Positions 1 to 6,641 of a stretch of DNA of 7,986 bases are shown here, in pieces (the stretch's first letter is position 1; the number at the start of each line of letters is the position of its first letter). Both the position numbers and the translations under genes were made by a program. Source of the stretch: Candidatus Zixiibacteriota bacterium. Lineage in GTDB: Bacteria > Zixibacteria > MSB-5A5 > GN15 > PGXB01. The notes below the pieces were generated by a model. It saw only the letters and a program-made list of their open reading frames with translations, was not told the DNA's origin and ran no database searches. The stretch spans positions 1 through 7,986 of the forward strand of contig DAOWOO010000047.1 of assembly GCA_030642025.1 (NCBI GenBank), in the 5' to 3' direction.

Positions 1-1854
1 CCAAAAAAGACCGGATCCGGACGAGGGTTTGACACATCCCGGATCAGCAAGGTGCTTTTAATAACGTCAATTGTCACTTATGTCATTCTGGCGTTGAAAT
101 TTAATTTTACGCAAGATGATGCTTTTATCACCTTTCGATATGTTGAGAATTTCGTAAACGGTGATGGGCTGGTATTCAACATCGGGGAGCGGATTGAAGG
201 CTACACTAATTTTCTCTGGACAATTGTAATGATAATCGGCCGCCTGGCCGGTTTTGATCTGGTAATACTTTCGCGGGTACTCGGCGTTTCCTGCGGAGCG
301 GGCACAATAGTCGTTCTATATCTTCTCAGTGGGGAGTTCTTTGAGAAATCATCAATCTGGCGGGGAGCGGCCTGTATTCTTCTCGGGTCAATGCTGTCGT
401 TTGCCTACTGGTCGGTAGCCGGGCTGGAAACCGCCGCCTTCACCCTGGCTGTAACGGCTTCGATATATCTATATATCAGAAGATCATACATGACAGCTTC
501 GATAGTAATCCTGGCGACACTTCTGCGCCCTGAAGGGGTTCTGGTTTTTGCCTTTATTCTAATATATGATTTGGTTTCCTCTCGAAGGTTTTCATCGTAC
601 CTTCTGACAATTGCCGCCATTTATATATTGTCTCTTTTGCCGTATGGGATATTCAAATTGTATTACTATGGCGGTCTTTTGCCGAATACATTTTATGCCA
701 AAACCGGGTTGACTGTCGGGAAACTGGTCGATGGGCTGGAGTATACCGGTCAGTATCTGTGGCATTATCTTGGCGCCGGACTGTTTCTGGTTCCATCGCT
801 GCTATGCCGAAATAAAGAGCGATCATTCCGGGTCACGGCCGTTTTTATTCTGACTTTTATGCTGTATATAGTTCTTGTCGGCGGTGACGTTCTCAAGGTG
901 CATCGCTTCTTTGTGCCGCTAATGCCGTTGATAGCTCTTATTGTCGTTTTTGGTATTTCTCGTATCACTCGCGGTAAGATTCCGGCGGCTATAGCACTAA
1001 TCGCTCTCATGGGGTGGCAGATATGGATGCCATATAAACATATATCAACTTACCATACCGCTGAACTTCACCTTATCGGCAAAATGGATATTGTCTCCCG
1101 AAACCTTCTGGAGGTGGACAGTACCGATTTTTCCCTGGCTGTTTCCACTATCGGCAAGGCCGGTTACAACCTGATCGGCCATACCGTGATTGATATGCTC
1201 GGTCTGACCGATTCGACAATTGCCCGGCATCCCGAATCGCCGCCGGATGGAATGGAAACGACATGGAAAGAGACGCATTTCAATACACCGTATCTGCTTT
1301 CAAGACAGCCGGACTATATCCTGTTTTCAACCGGCCCGAAACCATCGGCCCCGGCCGAACGCGCCCTTTTTCTTTACAGTGGTTTTCTGCGTAACTACCG
1401 GACTATCGCCTTTTTTGATTGGGGAATATTTTTTAATGTGTTTAAACGGTATTATCCGATAGATGATAGTATTTGCAGAGATGTTAATATAAATTTCGTT
1501 CAGCTTTATAATAAAGCCTTCAATATGAAAAACAGAAAAGAATATAAGGAAGCCCTGGCGGTTTTTCACGAGGCGGCCGAGTATTTACCGGATAAAACGA
1601 TGTTTCCTTATGTGTACTATTACATGGTCGATTGCCTGCGTCGACTGAATCGGGGAGAGGACGCCTATAATCTGCTGAATGAAATAGTCAAAGATGATAC
1701 TCTGATGTTTCACACATTCCGGGACCTGTATATATATGAGTATGTTATATTCAAGAATTATGAAAAAGCGGAAAAATATCGTGATCGGCTGGAAATGTTG
1801 ATTCCCTGGTATCTGCCGTCAGTTGACTCGATGGTCAGGGGGATGACCCGTTAA
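1..1854 (+). CDS. GT-C type membrane glycosyltransferase-like protein with C-terminal TPR-like tail (5' end outside window)
   Basis: Probably a polytopic inner-membrane glycosyltransferase of the GT-C superfamily (polyprenyl-phosphate sugar donor, active site on the periplasmic side); the sugar and acceptor are unknown. Numbering from the GTG at 52, it has an N-terminal membrane segment, then QDDAFITFRY (21-30) and GERIEGYTNFLW (45-56). This acidic first loop is typical of PMT/ArnT- and AftB-like proteins. PNTFYAKTG (211-219) and GGDVLKVHRFFVPLMP (277-292) are further hallmarks of the AftB-like group. About eight to ten hydrophobic segments precede residue 330. A soluble domain follows, and residues about 480-590 look like TPR helices (EYKEALAVFHEAAEYLP). 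The frame is open back to base 1 and the GTG at 52 has no ribosome binding site, so the real start is probably upstream of the window. Family assignment is fairly safe; substrate is not known. Confidence 0.8.
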   Translation, partial: PKKTGSGRGFDTSRISKVLLITSIVTYVILALKFNFTQDDAFITFRYVENFVNGDGLVFNIGERIEGYTNFLWTIVMIIGRLAGFDLVILSRVLGVSCGAGTIVVLYLLSGEFFEKSSIWRGAACILLGSMLSFAYWSVAGLETAAFTLAVTASIYLYIRRSYMTASIVILATLLRPEGVLVFAFILIYDLVSSRRFSSYLLTIAAIYILSLLPYGIFKLYYYGGLLPNTFYAKTGLTVGKLVDGLEYTGQYLWHYLGAGLFLVPSLLCRNKERSFRVTAVFILTFMLYIVLVGGDVLKVHRFFVPLMPLIALIVVFGISRITRGKIPAAIALIALMGWQIWMPYKHISTYHTAELHLIGKMDIVSRNLLEVDSTDFSLAVSTIGKAGYNLIGHTVIDMLGLTDSTIARHPESPPDGMETTWKETHFNTPYLLSRQPDYILFSTGPKPSAPAERALFLYSGFLRNYRTIAFFDWGIFFNVFKRYYPIDDSICRDVNINFVQLYNKAFNMKNRKEYKEALAVFHEAAEYLPDKTMFPYVYYYMVDCLRRLNRGEDAYNLLNEIVKDDTLMFHTFRDLYIYEYVIFKNYEKAEKYRDRLEMLIPWYLPSVDSMVRGMTR

Positions 1855-2010
1855 TCAACATGATCAGGCGCAAACCTAAGAAGGCTAAACCAATCTGATG
1901 CAGGCTTTATATACGCCGGATTGATTGACCGACCGGCCGGCTCTAAGGCCGCTCTTTTCTGGTCGAAAAATGACGCGAATATTTACCCGAAATGCAGCCT
2001 GAAAACGTAT
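1855..2010. other. gene-free stretch between the membrane protein and the tRNA cluster
   Basis: I see no credible coding region here. A small GC hairpin (CGGCC at 1934-1938 with GGCCG at 1947-1951) is followed by CTCTTTTCT. An outer pairing of CGACC (1930-1934) with GGTCG (1961-1965) competes with it. It could be a weak terminator for the upstream gene, but the T-tract is poor and I do not call it as one. Confidence 0.4.
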
Positions 2011-2051
2011 TTTTTCAAAAAAGTTGACAAACGGATATTCCGATATATATT
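2011..2051 (+). promoter_or_regulatory. sigma70-type promoter of the tRNA cluster
   Basis: A T6-C-A6 tract (about 2011-2022) directly precedes a perfect -35 box TTGACA (2024-2029). After 16 bases comes a near-consensus -10 box TATATT (2046-2051). The predicted start near 2058 gives only a short leader before the tRNA-Gly 5' end at 2064. The A-tract upstream of -35 looks like an UP element, as expected for a stable-RNA promoter. Confidence 0.75.
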
Positions 2052-2063
2052 AATATGGCATAA

Positions 2064-2137
2064 GCGGGAATAGCTCAGGTTGGTAGAGCACCACCTTGCC
2101 AAGGTGGCTGTCGCGGGTTCGAACCCCGTTTCCCGCT
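2064..2137 (+). tRNA. tRNA-Gly (anticodon GCC)
   Basis: The full cloverleaf can be traced. The acceptor stem is GCGGGAA (2064-2070) with TTCCCGC (2130-2136), and the discriminator is T2137. The D stem is GCTC/GAGC, and the anticodon stem CCACC/GGTGG encloses TTGCCAA with GCC at 2098-2100. The T stem is GCGGG/CCCGT around TTCGAAC. The discriminator U and the acceptor stem match bacterial tRNA-Gly(GCC). No CCA is encoded; the gene runs straight into a T-run (2137-2144). It is the first gene of a two-tRNA transcript. Confidence 0.97.
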
Positions 2138-2148
2138 TTTTTTTAGTA

Positions 2149-2220
<72 letters not shown>

Positions 2221-2291
2221 TTTTTATCCCGGATACCGCCCGCGGCTGATTTTCCCCGGATAGAATAATACATAAATTCATCATTTTTTCC

Positions 2292-2319
2292 TTTACAACC
2301 CTTTTTTTGATTCTATATT
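2292..2319 (+). promoter_or_regulatory. probable promoter of the ferredoxin gene
   Basis: TTTACA (2292-2297) and TATATT (2314-2319) are separated by 16 bases, the same spacing and the same -10 hexamer as in the tRNA promoter. A start near 2326 would give a leader of about 65 bases before the ferredoxin start codon. Confidence 0.55.
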
Positions 2320-2377
2320 CTCAACGATGTTTGAAAAGGCTTCGTAATATTAAGAAAGATTGCGTTATAATTCTTTT

Positions 2378-2384
2378 GGAGGTG
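2378..2384 (+). promoter_or_regulatory. Shine-Dalgarno site fixing the ferredoxin start
   Basis: GGAGGTG lies 8 bases before the ATG at 2393. It rules out the in-frame TTG at 2360, which would add eleven residues by translating through this ribosome binding site. Confidence 0.85.
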
Positions 2385-2392
2385 TAATAGCA

Positions 2393-2581
2393 ATGGCGAT
2401 GTTTATCACTGACGAATGCACTGCCTGTGGGCTGTGCGAACCGGAATGCCCGACCAGTTCCATCACTGAGGGTGACATTTTTGTTATTAATCCTGAAACC
2501 TGTAATGAGTGCGAAGATCAGGATGAAGGTCCTCACTGTGTCGAAGTCTGTCCGGTAGATTGCATCGTGAAAGCTGAATAA
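2393..2581 (+). CDS. 2[4Fe-4S] ferredoxin, Allochromatium/YfhL type
   Basis: A 62-residue soluble electron carrier with two [4Fe-4S] clusters. The first cluster motif is C9-x2-C12-x2-C15-x3-C19-P. The second is C37-x2-C40-x8-C49-x3-C53-P, with the eight-residue insertion between the second and third cysteines that marks the low-potential Allochromatium vinosum/YfhL group rather than clostridial ferredoxins. An extra cysteine, C57 in CPVDCI, is also present in the A. vinosum family protein. The start is the ATG at 2393 because of the GGAGGTG 8 bases upstream. The gene looks monocistronic: it has its own promoter and a strong intrinsic terminator. Its redox partner cannot be inferred from the neighbours. 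Confidence 0.93.
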   Translation: MAMFITDECTACGLCEPECPTSSITEGDIFVINPETCNECEDQDEGPHCVEVCPVDCIVKAE

Positions 2582-2595
2582 TTATTCGTTTTCAT

Positions 2596-2631
2596 AAAAA
2601 ACGCCGCTTGCTTACAGGCGGCGTTTTTTTT
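2596..2631 (+). terminator. intrinsic terminator of the ferredoxin gene
   Basis: ACGCCGC (2601-2607) pairs perfectly with GCGGCGT (2618-2624) around a ten-base loop. The stem is extended by an A-run on the left and followed by an eight-T tract (2624-2631). It ends only about ten bases before the archease start codon. Confidence 0.9.
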
Positions 2632-2641
2632 ATTGTACATT

Positions 2642-3067
2642 ATGCCGTTTGAACTGACCGATCAGTATACCTGCGCGGATATTGGTATGCTGGTGTCGGG
2701 GACAAATATCAATATACTTTTCTCCGATGCCGCGGCCGGGCTGACCTCTATTATGGTTGAGCCGGACAACCTTGAGGAAAGAAAACGATTCAAGGTTACC
2801 CTGGACGCCGATGATGTCGAAGGCCTGTTTTTTAATTGGCTCTCGGAGATTATATATTTTAAAGACGCCGAAAGATTTTTCCCGAAGCGGTGTGAATTTG
2901 AATATCTTGACGGGAATGGCAAAAAACTTGCCGCAACCCTTCACGGTGATATCGCCGATCCGGAAAGACATATACTCAAAACAGATGTTAAGGCTGTAAC
3001 TTATTATAGATTCAAGGTGGAAAAGGTCGATGGTCTCTGGAAGGCGGAGGTGGTGTTGGATATATGA
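2642..3067 (+). CDS. archease (RtcB cofactor)
   Basis: A 141-residue cytosolic archease. The family activates RtcB by promoting its guanylylation and turnover during RNA ligation. Recognisable segments are the N-terminal ADIGM motif with D13, WLSEIIYF (66-73), DPERH (106-110), KTDVKAVTYY (113-122) and the C-terminal VVLDI, whose D140 matches the conserved metal-binding end. The usual HTAD motif reads TCAD here (10-13), an unusual change. The gene overlaps rtcB by ATGA, the expected partner arrangement. The ATG at 2642 fits the family N-terminus, but there is no Shine-Dalgarno site before it and a terminator T-tract ends ten bases upstream. The ferredoxin stop TAA (2579-2581) lies in the same frame with no other stop before this ATG. 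Confidence 0.9.
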   Translation: MPFELTDQYTCADIGMLVSGTNINILFSDAAAGLTSIMVEPDNLEERKRFKVTLDADDVEGLFFNWLSEIIYFKDAERFFPKRCEFEYLDGNGKKLAATLHGDIADPERHILKTDVKAVTYYRFKVEKVDGLWKAEVVLDI

Positions 3068-4518
3068 AACGCAATAAATTTATTCAAATAACTGAAAATA
3101 TCTGGGAAATCCCGACTGATTTCAAACCGGGCATGCGAGTTCCGGCGCGCGTGCTGTCGTCGGGGGAACTCATCGACGGAATCGACGACCGGGTGATCGA
3201 TCAGATTACCAATGTCGCCTGTCTTCCTGGAATCCGCCGGTATGCACTCTGTATGCCTGACGGGCATGTCGGTTACGGTTTCCCGATCGGAGGTGTGGCC
3301 GCGTTTTCTGTCGATGAGGGAATAATCTCTCCCGGTGGAATCGGCTTTGATATCAATTGCGGCATACGTCTCTTGCGGACAAATCTTACTTATGACGAAA
3401 TAAAGCCGAAACAGGAACAGCTTTTAGACGAACTGTTTCGGACTGTACCATCGGGAGTCGGATCAAGCGGGTATCTTAAACTGAATAACGACCAGTTTCG
3501 CCAGATTATGCAGCAGGGTGTCAACTGGTGCCGGGAAAACGGTTATGCCGGATACCATGATGTGGAGCATATCGAAAATCGGGGATGTTTAGAAAACGCT
3601 GACGCCTCAGTTGTTTCTAAAAAGGCCATCTCACGGGGTATAAACCAGATGGGAACTCTCGGCTCCGGCAACCATTATCTCGAGGTTGAAATCGCCGATC
3701 CGAAGAATATTTATGACAAAGCGACTGCCCGCCGATTCGGCATAAACCTGGACAATCAGGTTATGGTGTCAGTCCATTGCGGCTCCCGAGGATTCGGACA
3801 TCAGATTGCCACCGACTATCTCCAGGTTTTTGATAAATACTCAAAACAATATGGCCTTGATGTTCGCGACAGGGAATTGATGTCGGCGCCGATAAAATCG
3901 GAGGAGGGAAAAAGGTATTTTCAGGCCATGGCCTGTGCCGCCAATGCCGCCTTTGTCAATCGCCAGTTAATTGTTCATGGGATAAGAAAGGCCTTCAGAA
4001 AGATCTTCAGTGCCTCCGAGGCCGATTTGGGAATCGAGACGGTTTATGATGTAGCCCATAATATCGCCAAATTTGAAGAATATGAAATTGACGGTCGCCG
4101 AGAGACACTTCTGGTTCACCGCAAAGGCGCCACCCGTTCATTTGGGCCGGGTCGGGCGGAAATCCCGGAGGATTACCGTGATGTGGGTCAGCCGGTCATT
4201 GTGGGGGGCTCTATGGAATCCGGCTCGGCGCTTTTATGCGGCACCACCGTTGCCGACCATGAAACTTTCGGGTCTTCTCTTCACGGGGCCGGGCGAACAA
4301 TGTCAAGAATGAAAGCCAAAAAGATAATGCGCGGCGATGCTCTGCAGGATAAATTGAGACAGAAAGGGATACTCGTAAAAACCGGCTATATTCGCGGTTT
4401 GGCCGAGGAAGCCGGTTACGCCTATAAGAATATAGATATGGTAGTCGACGCCGTTGATAATATCGGGATTTCGCGAAAAGTTGCTCGCTTTTACCCCATC
4501 TTGAACATTAAGGGATGA
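3064..4518 (+). CDS. rtcB: RtcB RNA ligase, GTP- and Mn2+-dependent
   Basis: A 484-residue 3'-phosphate/5'-hydroxyl RNA ligase that seals RNA through a GMP-histidine intermediate, used in RNA repair (and tRNA splicing in archaea). Diagnostic blocks are PDGHVGYGFPIGGVAA (65-80), GIGFDINCGIR with metal ligands D96 and C99, and GSGNHYLEVE with N203 and H204. H238 (HCGSRG), H332 (AHNIAK) and HRKGATRSFGPG (352-363) follow. HGAGR has H407, the residue expected to be guanylylated, and the C-terminal KG supplies the nucleotide-contacting K483. Length matches the Pyrococcus type (481) rather than the shorter E. coli form. It overlaps archease by four bases, so translation is probably coupled; GGAGG at 3046-3050 is rather far from the ATG. 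No dedicated terminator follows directly; the hairpin at 4609-4675 may serve. Confidence 0.97.
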   Translation: MKRNKFIQITENIWEIPTDFKPGMRVPARVLSSGELIDGIDDRVIDQITNVACLPGIRRYALCMPDGHVGYGFPIGGVAAFSVDEGIISPGGIGFDINCGIRLLRTNLTYDEIKPKQEQLLDELFRTVPSGVGSSGYLKLNNDQFRQIMQQGVNWCRENGYAGYHDVEHIENRGCLENADASVVSKKAISRGINQMGTLGSGNHYLEVEIADPKNIYDKATARRFGINLDNQVMVSVHCGSRGFGHQIATDYLQVFDKYSKQYGLDVRDRELMSAPIKSEEGKRYFQAMACAANAAFVNRQLIVHGIRKAFRKIFSASEADLGIETVYDVAHNIAKFEEYEIDGRRETLLVHRKGATRSFGPGRAEIPEDYRDVGQPVIVGGSMESGSALLCGTTVADHETFGSSLHGAGRTMSRMKAKKIMRGDALQDKLRQKGILVKTGYIRGLAEEAGYAYKNIDMVVDAVDNIGISRKVARFYPILNIKG

Positions 4519-4599
4519 TCCCGCAACCACAAGGGATGTAATAACATATACCTGCGATTGGTTTGGGTGGGTTAAATCCGCGTCCTTCGTATATAATAT
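4519..4599. other. convergent intergenic segment after rtcB
   Basis: No gene is visible. It contains TATAAT at 4592-4597 on the plus strand, but no acceptable -35 box at 16-18 bases upstream. It may be just the AT-rich flank of the hairpin that follows. Confidence 0.4.
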
Positions 4600-4678
4600 A
4601 AAAAAAAAGAGGGTGCTGCTCTGGTTGGGTAGAGGGGGCTAGGAAACTACCCAGGGATAGCAGAGAGTCACCCTCGGC
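4600..4678 (-). ncRNA. candidate structured small RNA (unknown family), also able to act as terminator
   Basis: On the minus strand a transcript starting near 4678 would fold at once into a long interrupted hairpin and end at nine T residues (4608-4600). Pairings in plus coordinates are GAGGGTG (4609-4615) with CACCCTC (4669-4675), CTGCT (4616-4620) with AGCAG (4659-4663) leaving a five-base bulge, and TGGGTAG (4626-4632) with CTACCCA (4647-4653). The apical loop on the minus strand is the C-rich UUUCCUAGCCCCCU. A full promoter lies just upstream (4684-4729). I see no match to SRP RNA, 6S RNA, tmRNA or a riboswitch. The alternative is a plain terminator for the minus-strand gene pair, and in the plus direction (only four T) for rtcB. 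The promoter makes an independent RNA the better reading. Confidence 0.55.
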
Positions 4679-4683
4679 TTTTA

Positions 4684-4729
4684 CTAATACTACCTATATC
4701 AATGGATTGTCAAGCACTTTTTTTATTTT
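4684..4729 (-). promoter_or_regulatory. promoter of the candidate small RNA
   Basis: Read on the minus strand, an A-rich tract (4729-4716) precedes a perfect TTGACA (4713-4708). After 18 bases comes TATTAG (4689-4684), four of six consensus bases. The predicted start is about 4676-4678, directly at the first stem of the hairpin. It lies between the stop codon of the minus-strand gene at 4770 and the hairpin, so it cannot serve that gene. Confidence 0.6.
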
Positions 4730-4769
4730 CGGCAAATGGCCAATTAACCTTAGCCCGGATTATAATATA

Positions 4770-5468
4770 TCAGTAGCTGACTATTTTTACAGGCACCGTT
4801 ATACGGGTTTCCGGCTCTGAGTGGAATATTACTGTCAAACTGGAATAGAAAGTGCCTTTTTTGGTATCCTCCCGCGGCTGGACATGAATCAATTGCCCTT
4901 GACCCCCGCTTATTTTGCCGGAATGTTTATTGAGCGTATAAAGTGAATCTCTTGATATTTCCAGGTCATAGGTTATCTCATTTTTGGTAATGTTAATGAG
5001 AGTAATGTCCTTACCGCTGCTTTTCGGGAGGAAAAAGACCGAGACCGGCCGGACTAAATATTCTTTTGAAAAGATGCCGATATTTGACGAATGGGTAAGT
5101 TCCAGTTCCGGGTGCTCCGGATCGTTGGAATATATGGTTATTTTGCGGTTGGTCAGTCCGTAGTAGTCGCGTGTATGAAATAGAATTCGCAGTTCTGTCG
5201 AATCACCGGGTTTTAACAATGTGTCCGCTATATTGGCGGATGTGCAGTCGCAGTTACTGGTTATTTTTTCAATTAAGAGATCACCCTGGCCGGTATTGGA
5301 GATCACGAATATATGAACAAATCGGTAGTCCATTGGTACGTAGCCGAAATCATGGAATCTGTGATCGACCGATATTGTTCCGGTTTTGCCGACATCGGCG
5401 AGGCAAAATGAGGTAAGAAGAATAAATATTGGCAATATAGTGACTGCCGCTCGTGATCTTTGAAACAT
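4770..5468 (-). CDS. exported DUF1573-domain protein
   Basis: A 232-residue secreted protein of unknown function. Residues 1-24 form a signal peptide: a basic start, the hydrophobic run TILPIFILLTSF, then a likely cut after CLA; C22 is not in a proper lipobox. The mature N-terminal half matches DUF1573, an immunoglobulin-like beta domain. The matching signs are HDFGYVP (39-45), ISNTGQGDLLIEKI (56-69), SNCDCTSA (71-78) with C73 and C75, LKPGDS (85-90) and YSNDPEHP (113-120). A second beta-rich part fills residues about 130-232. GGAGGT (5482-5477) lies 8 bases before the ATG, inside the end of the upstream gene, and one base separates the two genes, so they form one operon. The role of the domain is not established. 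Confidence 0.85.
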   Translation of the reverse strand: MFQRSRAAVTILPIFILLTSFCLADVGKTGTISVDHRFHDFGYVPMDYRFVHIFVISNTGQGDLLIEKITSNCDCTSANIADTLLKPGDSTELRILFHTRDYYGLTNRKITIYSNDPEHPELELTHSSNIGIFSKEYLVRPVSVFFLPKSSGKDITLINITKNEITYDLEISRDSLYTLNKHSGKISGGQGQLIHVQPREDTKKGTFYSSLTVIFHSEPETRITVPVKIVSY

Positions 5469-5469
5469 C

Positions 5470-6474
5470 TTAAAGTACCTCCGTCGTACAGGAATCGATT
5501 GATTCGATATTAAACCCGTTTTCTTTCATCCACTGGTCGTTAAAGCATTTGCTCAGGTATCGGTTTCCCGAATCCGGTATAATAACTACCACCACCGCCG
5601 ATTCATTCAGTCTTGGGGCGATCTTTCTGGCCGCCCAGACGGCCGACCCGGTCGATCCGCCGCCGAAGATACCTTCCTCGCGGACAAATCTGCGGGCGGC
5701 GTTGAACGACACCTCGTCAGGGATGGCAAAAACCTCGTCAATGACATCCGGGAGCAATGCCCCGGTAATCACATCGGAGCCGATACCCTCAATCTTATAC
5801 GCCTCAGGAGGCACGGATTTCCCGTTTTTTATGAATTCATAGAAAACCGAACCGATCGGATCGACGGCGATTGCCTTTATTTCGGGGTTCTTTTCCTTAA
5901 GGAATTTGGCCGCTCCGGAGAGTGTCCCGCCGGTGCCGATTCCGGCCACCAGGTGAGTGATCCTGCCGTCGGTGTCATCCCAAATTTCCGGTCCCGTTGA
6001 TAGGTAGTGTGCCGAAATATTAGTTTCGCTGTGATACTGGTTCATATGAAAGTAGCCATGTTCTCTGGCCAGCAGGATCGCTTTCATATAGGCCCCTTCG
6101 GGATCGTCATGATCGGTATCCGAAGGCGTCACGATTACCTCGGCGCCGTAAGCGCGAATCAGGTCGACTTTTTCCTTGCTGGTTTTTTCGGGAGTGGTCA
6201 GAATAGCTTTAACTCCCAGGATGGAGGCCACCAGCGCCAGCGATACCCCGGCATTGCCGGAAGTATTATCGATGACGATGCCACCCGGTTTGAGCTCGCC
6301 GCTGTCCAGAGCCTTCCTGATTATATAATAAGCCATCCGATCCTTAACCGAACCGGTCGGATTTTGATATTCCAGCTTGGCCAGTATCAGGGGGCCGCCC
6401 TCCGGCAAACCATTGTTGATTTTAACCATCGGGGTTTTGCCGATAAGCTCGAGTATATTGTCAACGTAGTTCAT
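5470..6474 (-). CDS. PLP-dependent cystathionine beta-synthase / cysteine synthase-like enzyme
   Basis: A 334-residue fold-type II PLP enzyme that joins or exchanges groups on the beta carbon of serine or O-acetylserine. GSVKDR (41-46) holds the Schiff-base lysine K44. TSGNAG (71-76) is the substrate/cofactor loop (usually TSGNTG), GIGTGGT (178-184) binds the PLP phosphate, and GGGSTGS (271-277) and PDSGNRYLSK (300-309) complete the site. QYHSETNISAHY, AVDPIGSVFYE, EGIGSDVI and the NDQWMKENGF end resemble cystathionine beta-synthase more than CysK. However, it stops after the catalytic domain, with no CBS-domain pair. AGGAG (6484-6480) lies 5 bases before the ATG. It is first in the operon with the DUF1573 gene. 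Substrate (serine plus homocysteine, or sulfide) is undecided. Confidence 0.88.
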   Translation of the reverse strand: MNYVDNILELIGKTPMVKINNGLPEGGPLILAKLEYQNPTGSVKDRMAYYIIRKALDSGELKPGGIVIDNTSGNAGVSLALVASILGVKAILTTPEKTSKEKVDLIRAYGAEVIVTPSDTDHDDPEGAYMKAILLAREHGYFHMNQYHSETNISAHYLSTGPEIWDDTDGRITHLVAGIGTGGTLSGAAKFLKEKNPEIKAIAVDPIGSVFYEFIKNGKSVPPEAYKIEGIGSDVITGALLPDVIDEVFAIPDEVSFNAARRFVREEGIFGGGSTGSAVWAARKIAPRLNESAVVVVIIPDSGNRYLSKCFNDQWMKENGFNIESIDSCTTEVL

Positions 6475-6500
6475 CTGTTCTCCTGCATAAAATTTATAAC

Positions 6501-6529
6501 ATCTTAGGCGATCATGGTTGCATTTGCAA
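6501..6529 (-). promoter_or_regulatory. possible promoter of the minus-strand enzyme operon
   Basis: On the minus strand TTGCAA (6529-6524) and TAAGAT (6506-6501) are separated by 17 bases, each matching four of six consensus positions. Transcription would start near 6494, about 20 bases before the start codon at 6474. Confidence 0.35.
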
Positions 6530-6576
6530 TGTTTTTATTGGTTATGACGCCCTGTGATTGTTTTTTTGATTTTATA

Positions 6577-6606
6577 TTGACAACTATTCGGAAAACGGCA
6601 TTTATT
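6577..6606 (+). promoter_or_regulatory. possible promoter of the SPOR lipoprotein operon
   Basis: A perfect TTGACA (6577-6582) is followed after 18 bases by TTTATT (6601-6606), a four-of-six -10 box. The -35 box is convincing; the -10 box is not. The divergent gap of 167 bases holds both opposing promoters. Confidence 0.45.
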
Positions 6607-6641
6607 CCGATAAATAATGTAAATTGTCTTAAGGAGGTATC

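Noticed and set aside
4609..4675. SRP RNA (4.5S) or an integron attC site
   Set aside because: The conserved GGAAGGAAGCAGCC-type SRP core is absent, and the RYYYAAC/GTTRRRY ends of attC sites are absent.
4592..4682. Plus-strand small RNA started by TATAAT at 4592-4597
   Set aside because: There is no usable -35 box and only four T residues follow the hairpin on this strand. The minus-strand reading has both a full promoter and nine T residues.
6007..6507. Plus-strand open frame of 166 codons
   Set aside because: It is antisense to the PLP enzyme gene, whose motifs are unmistakable on the minus strand. No ribosome site and no family resemblance.
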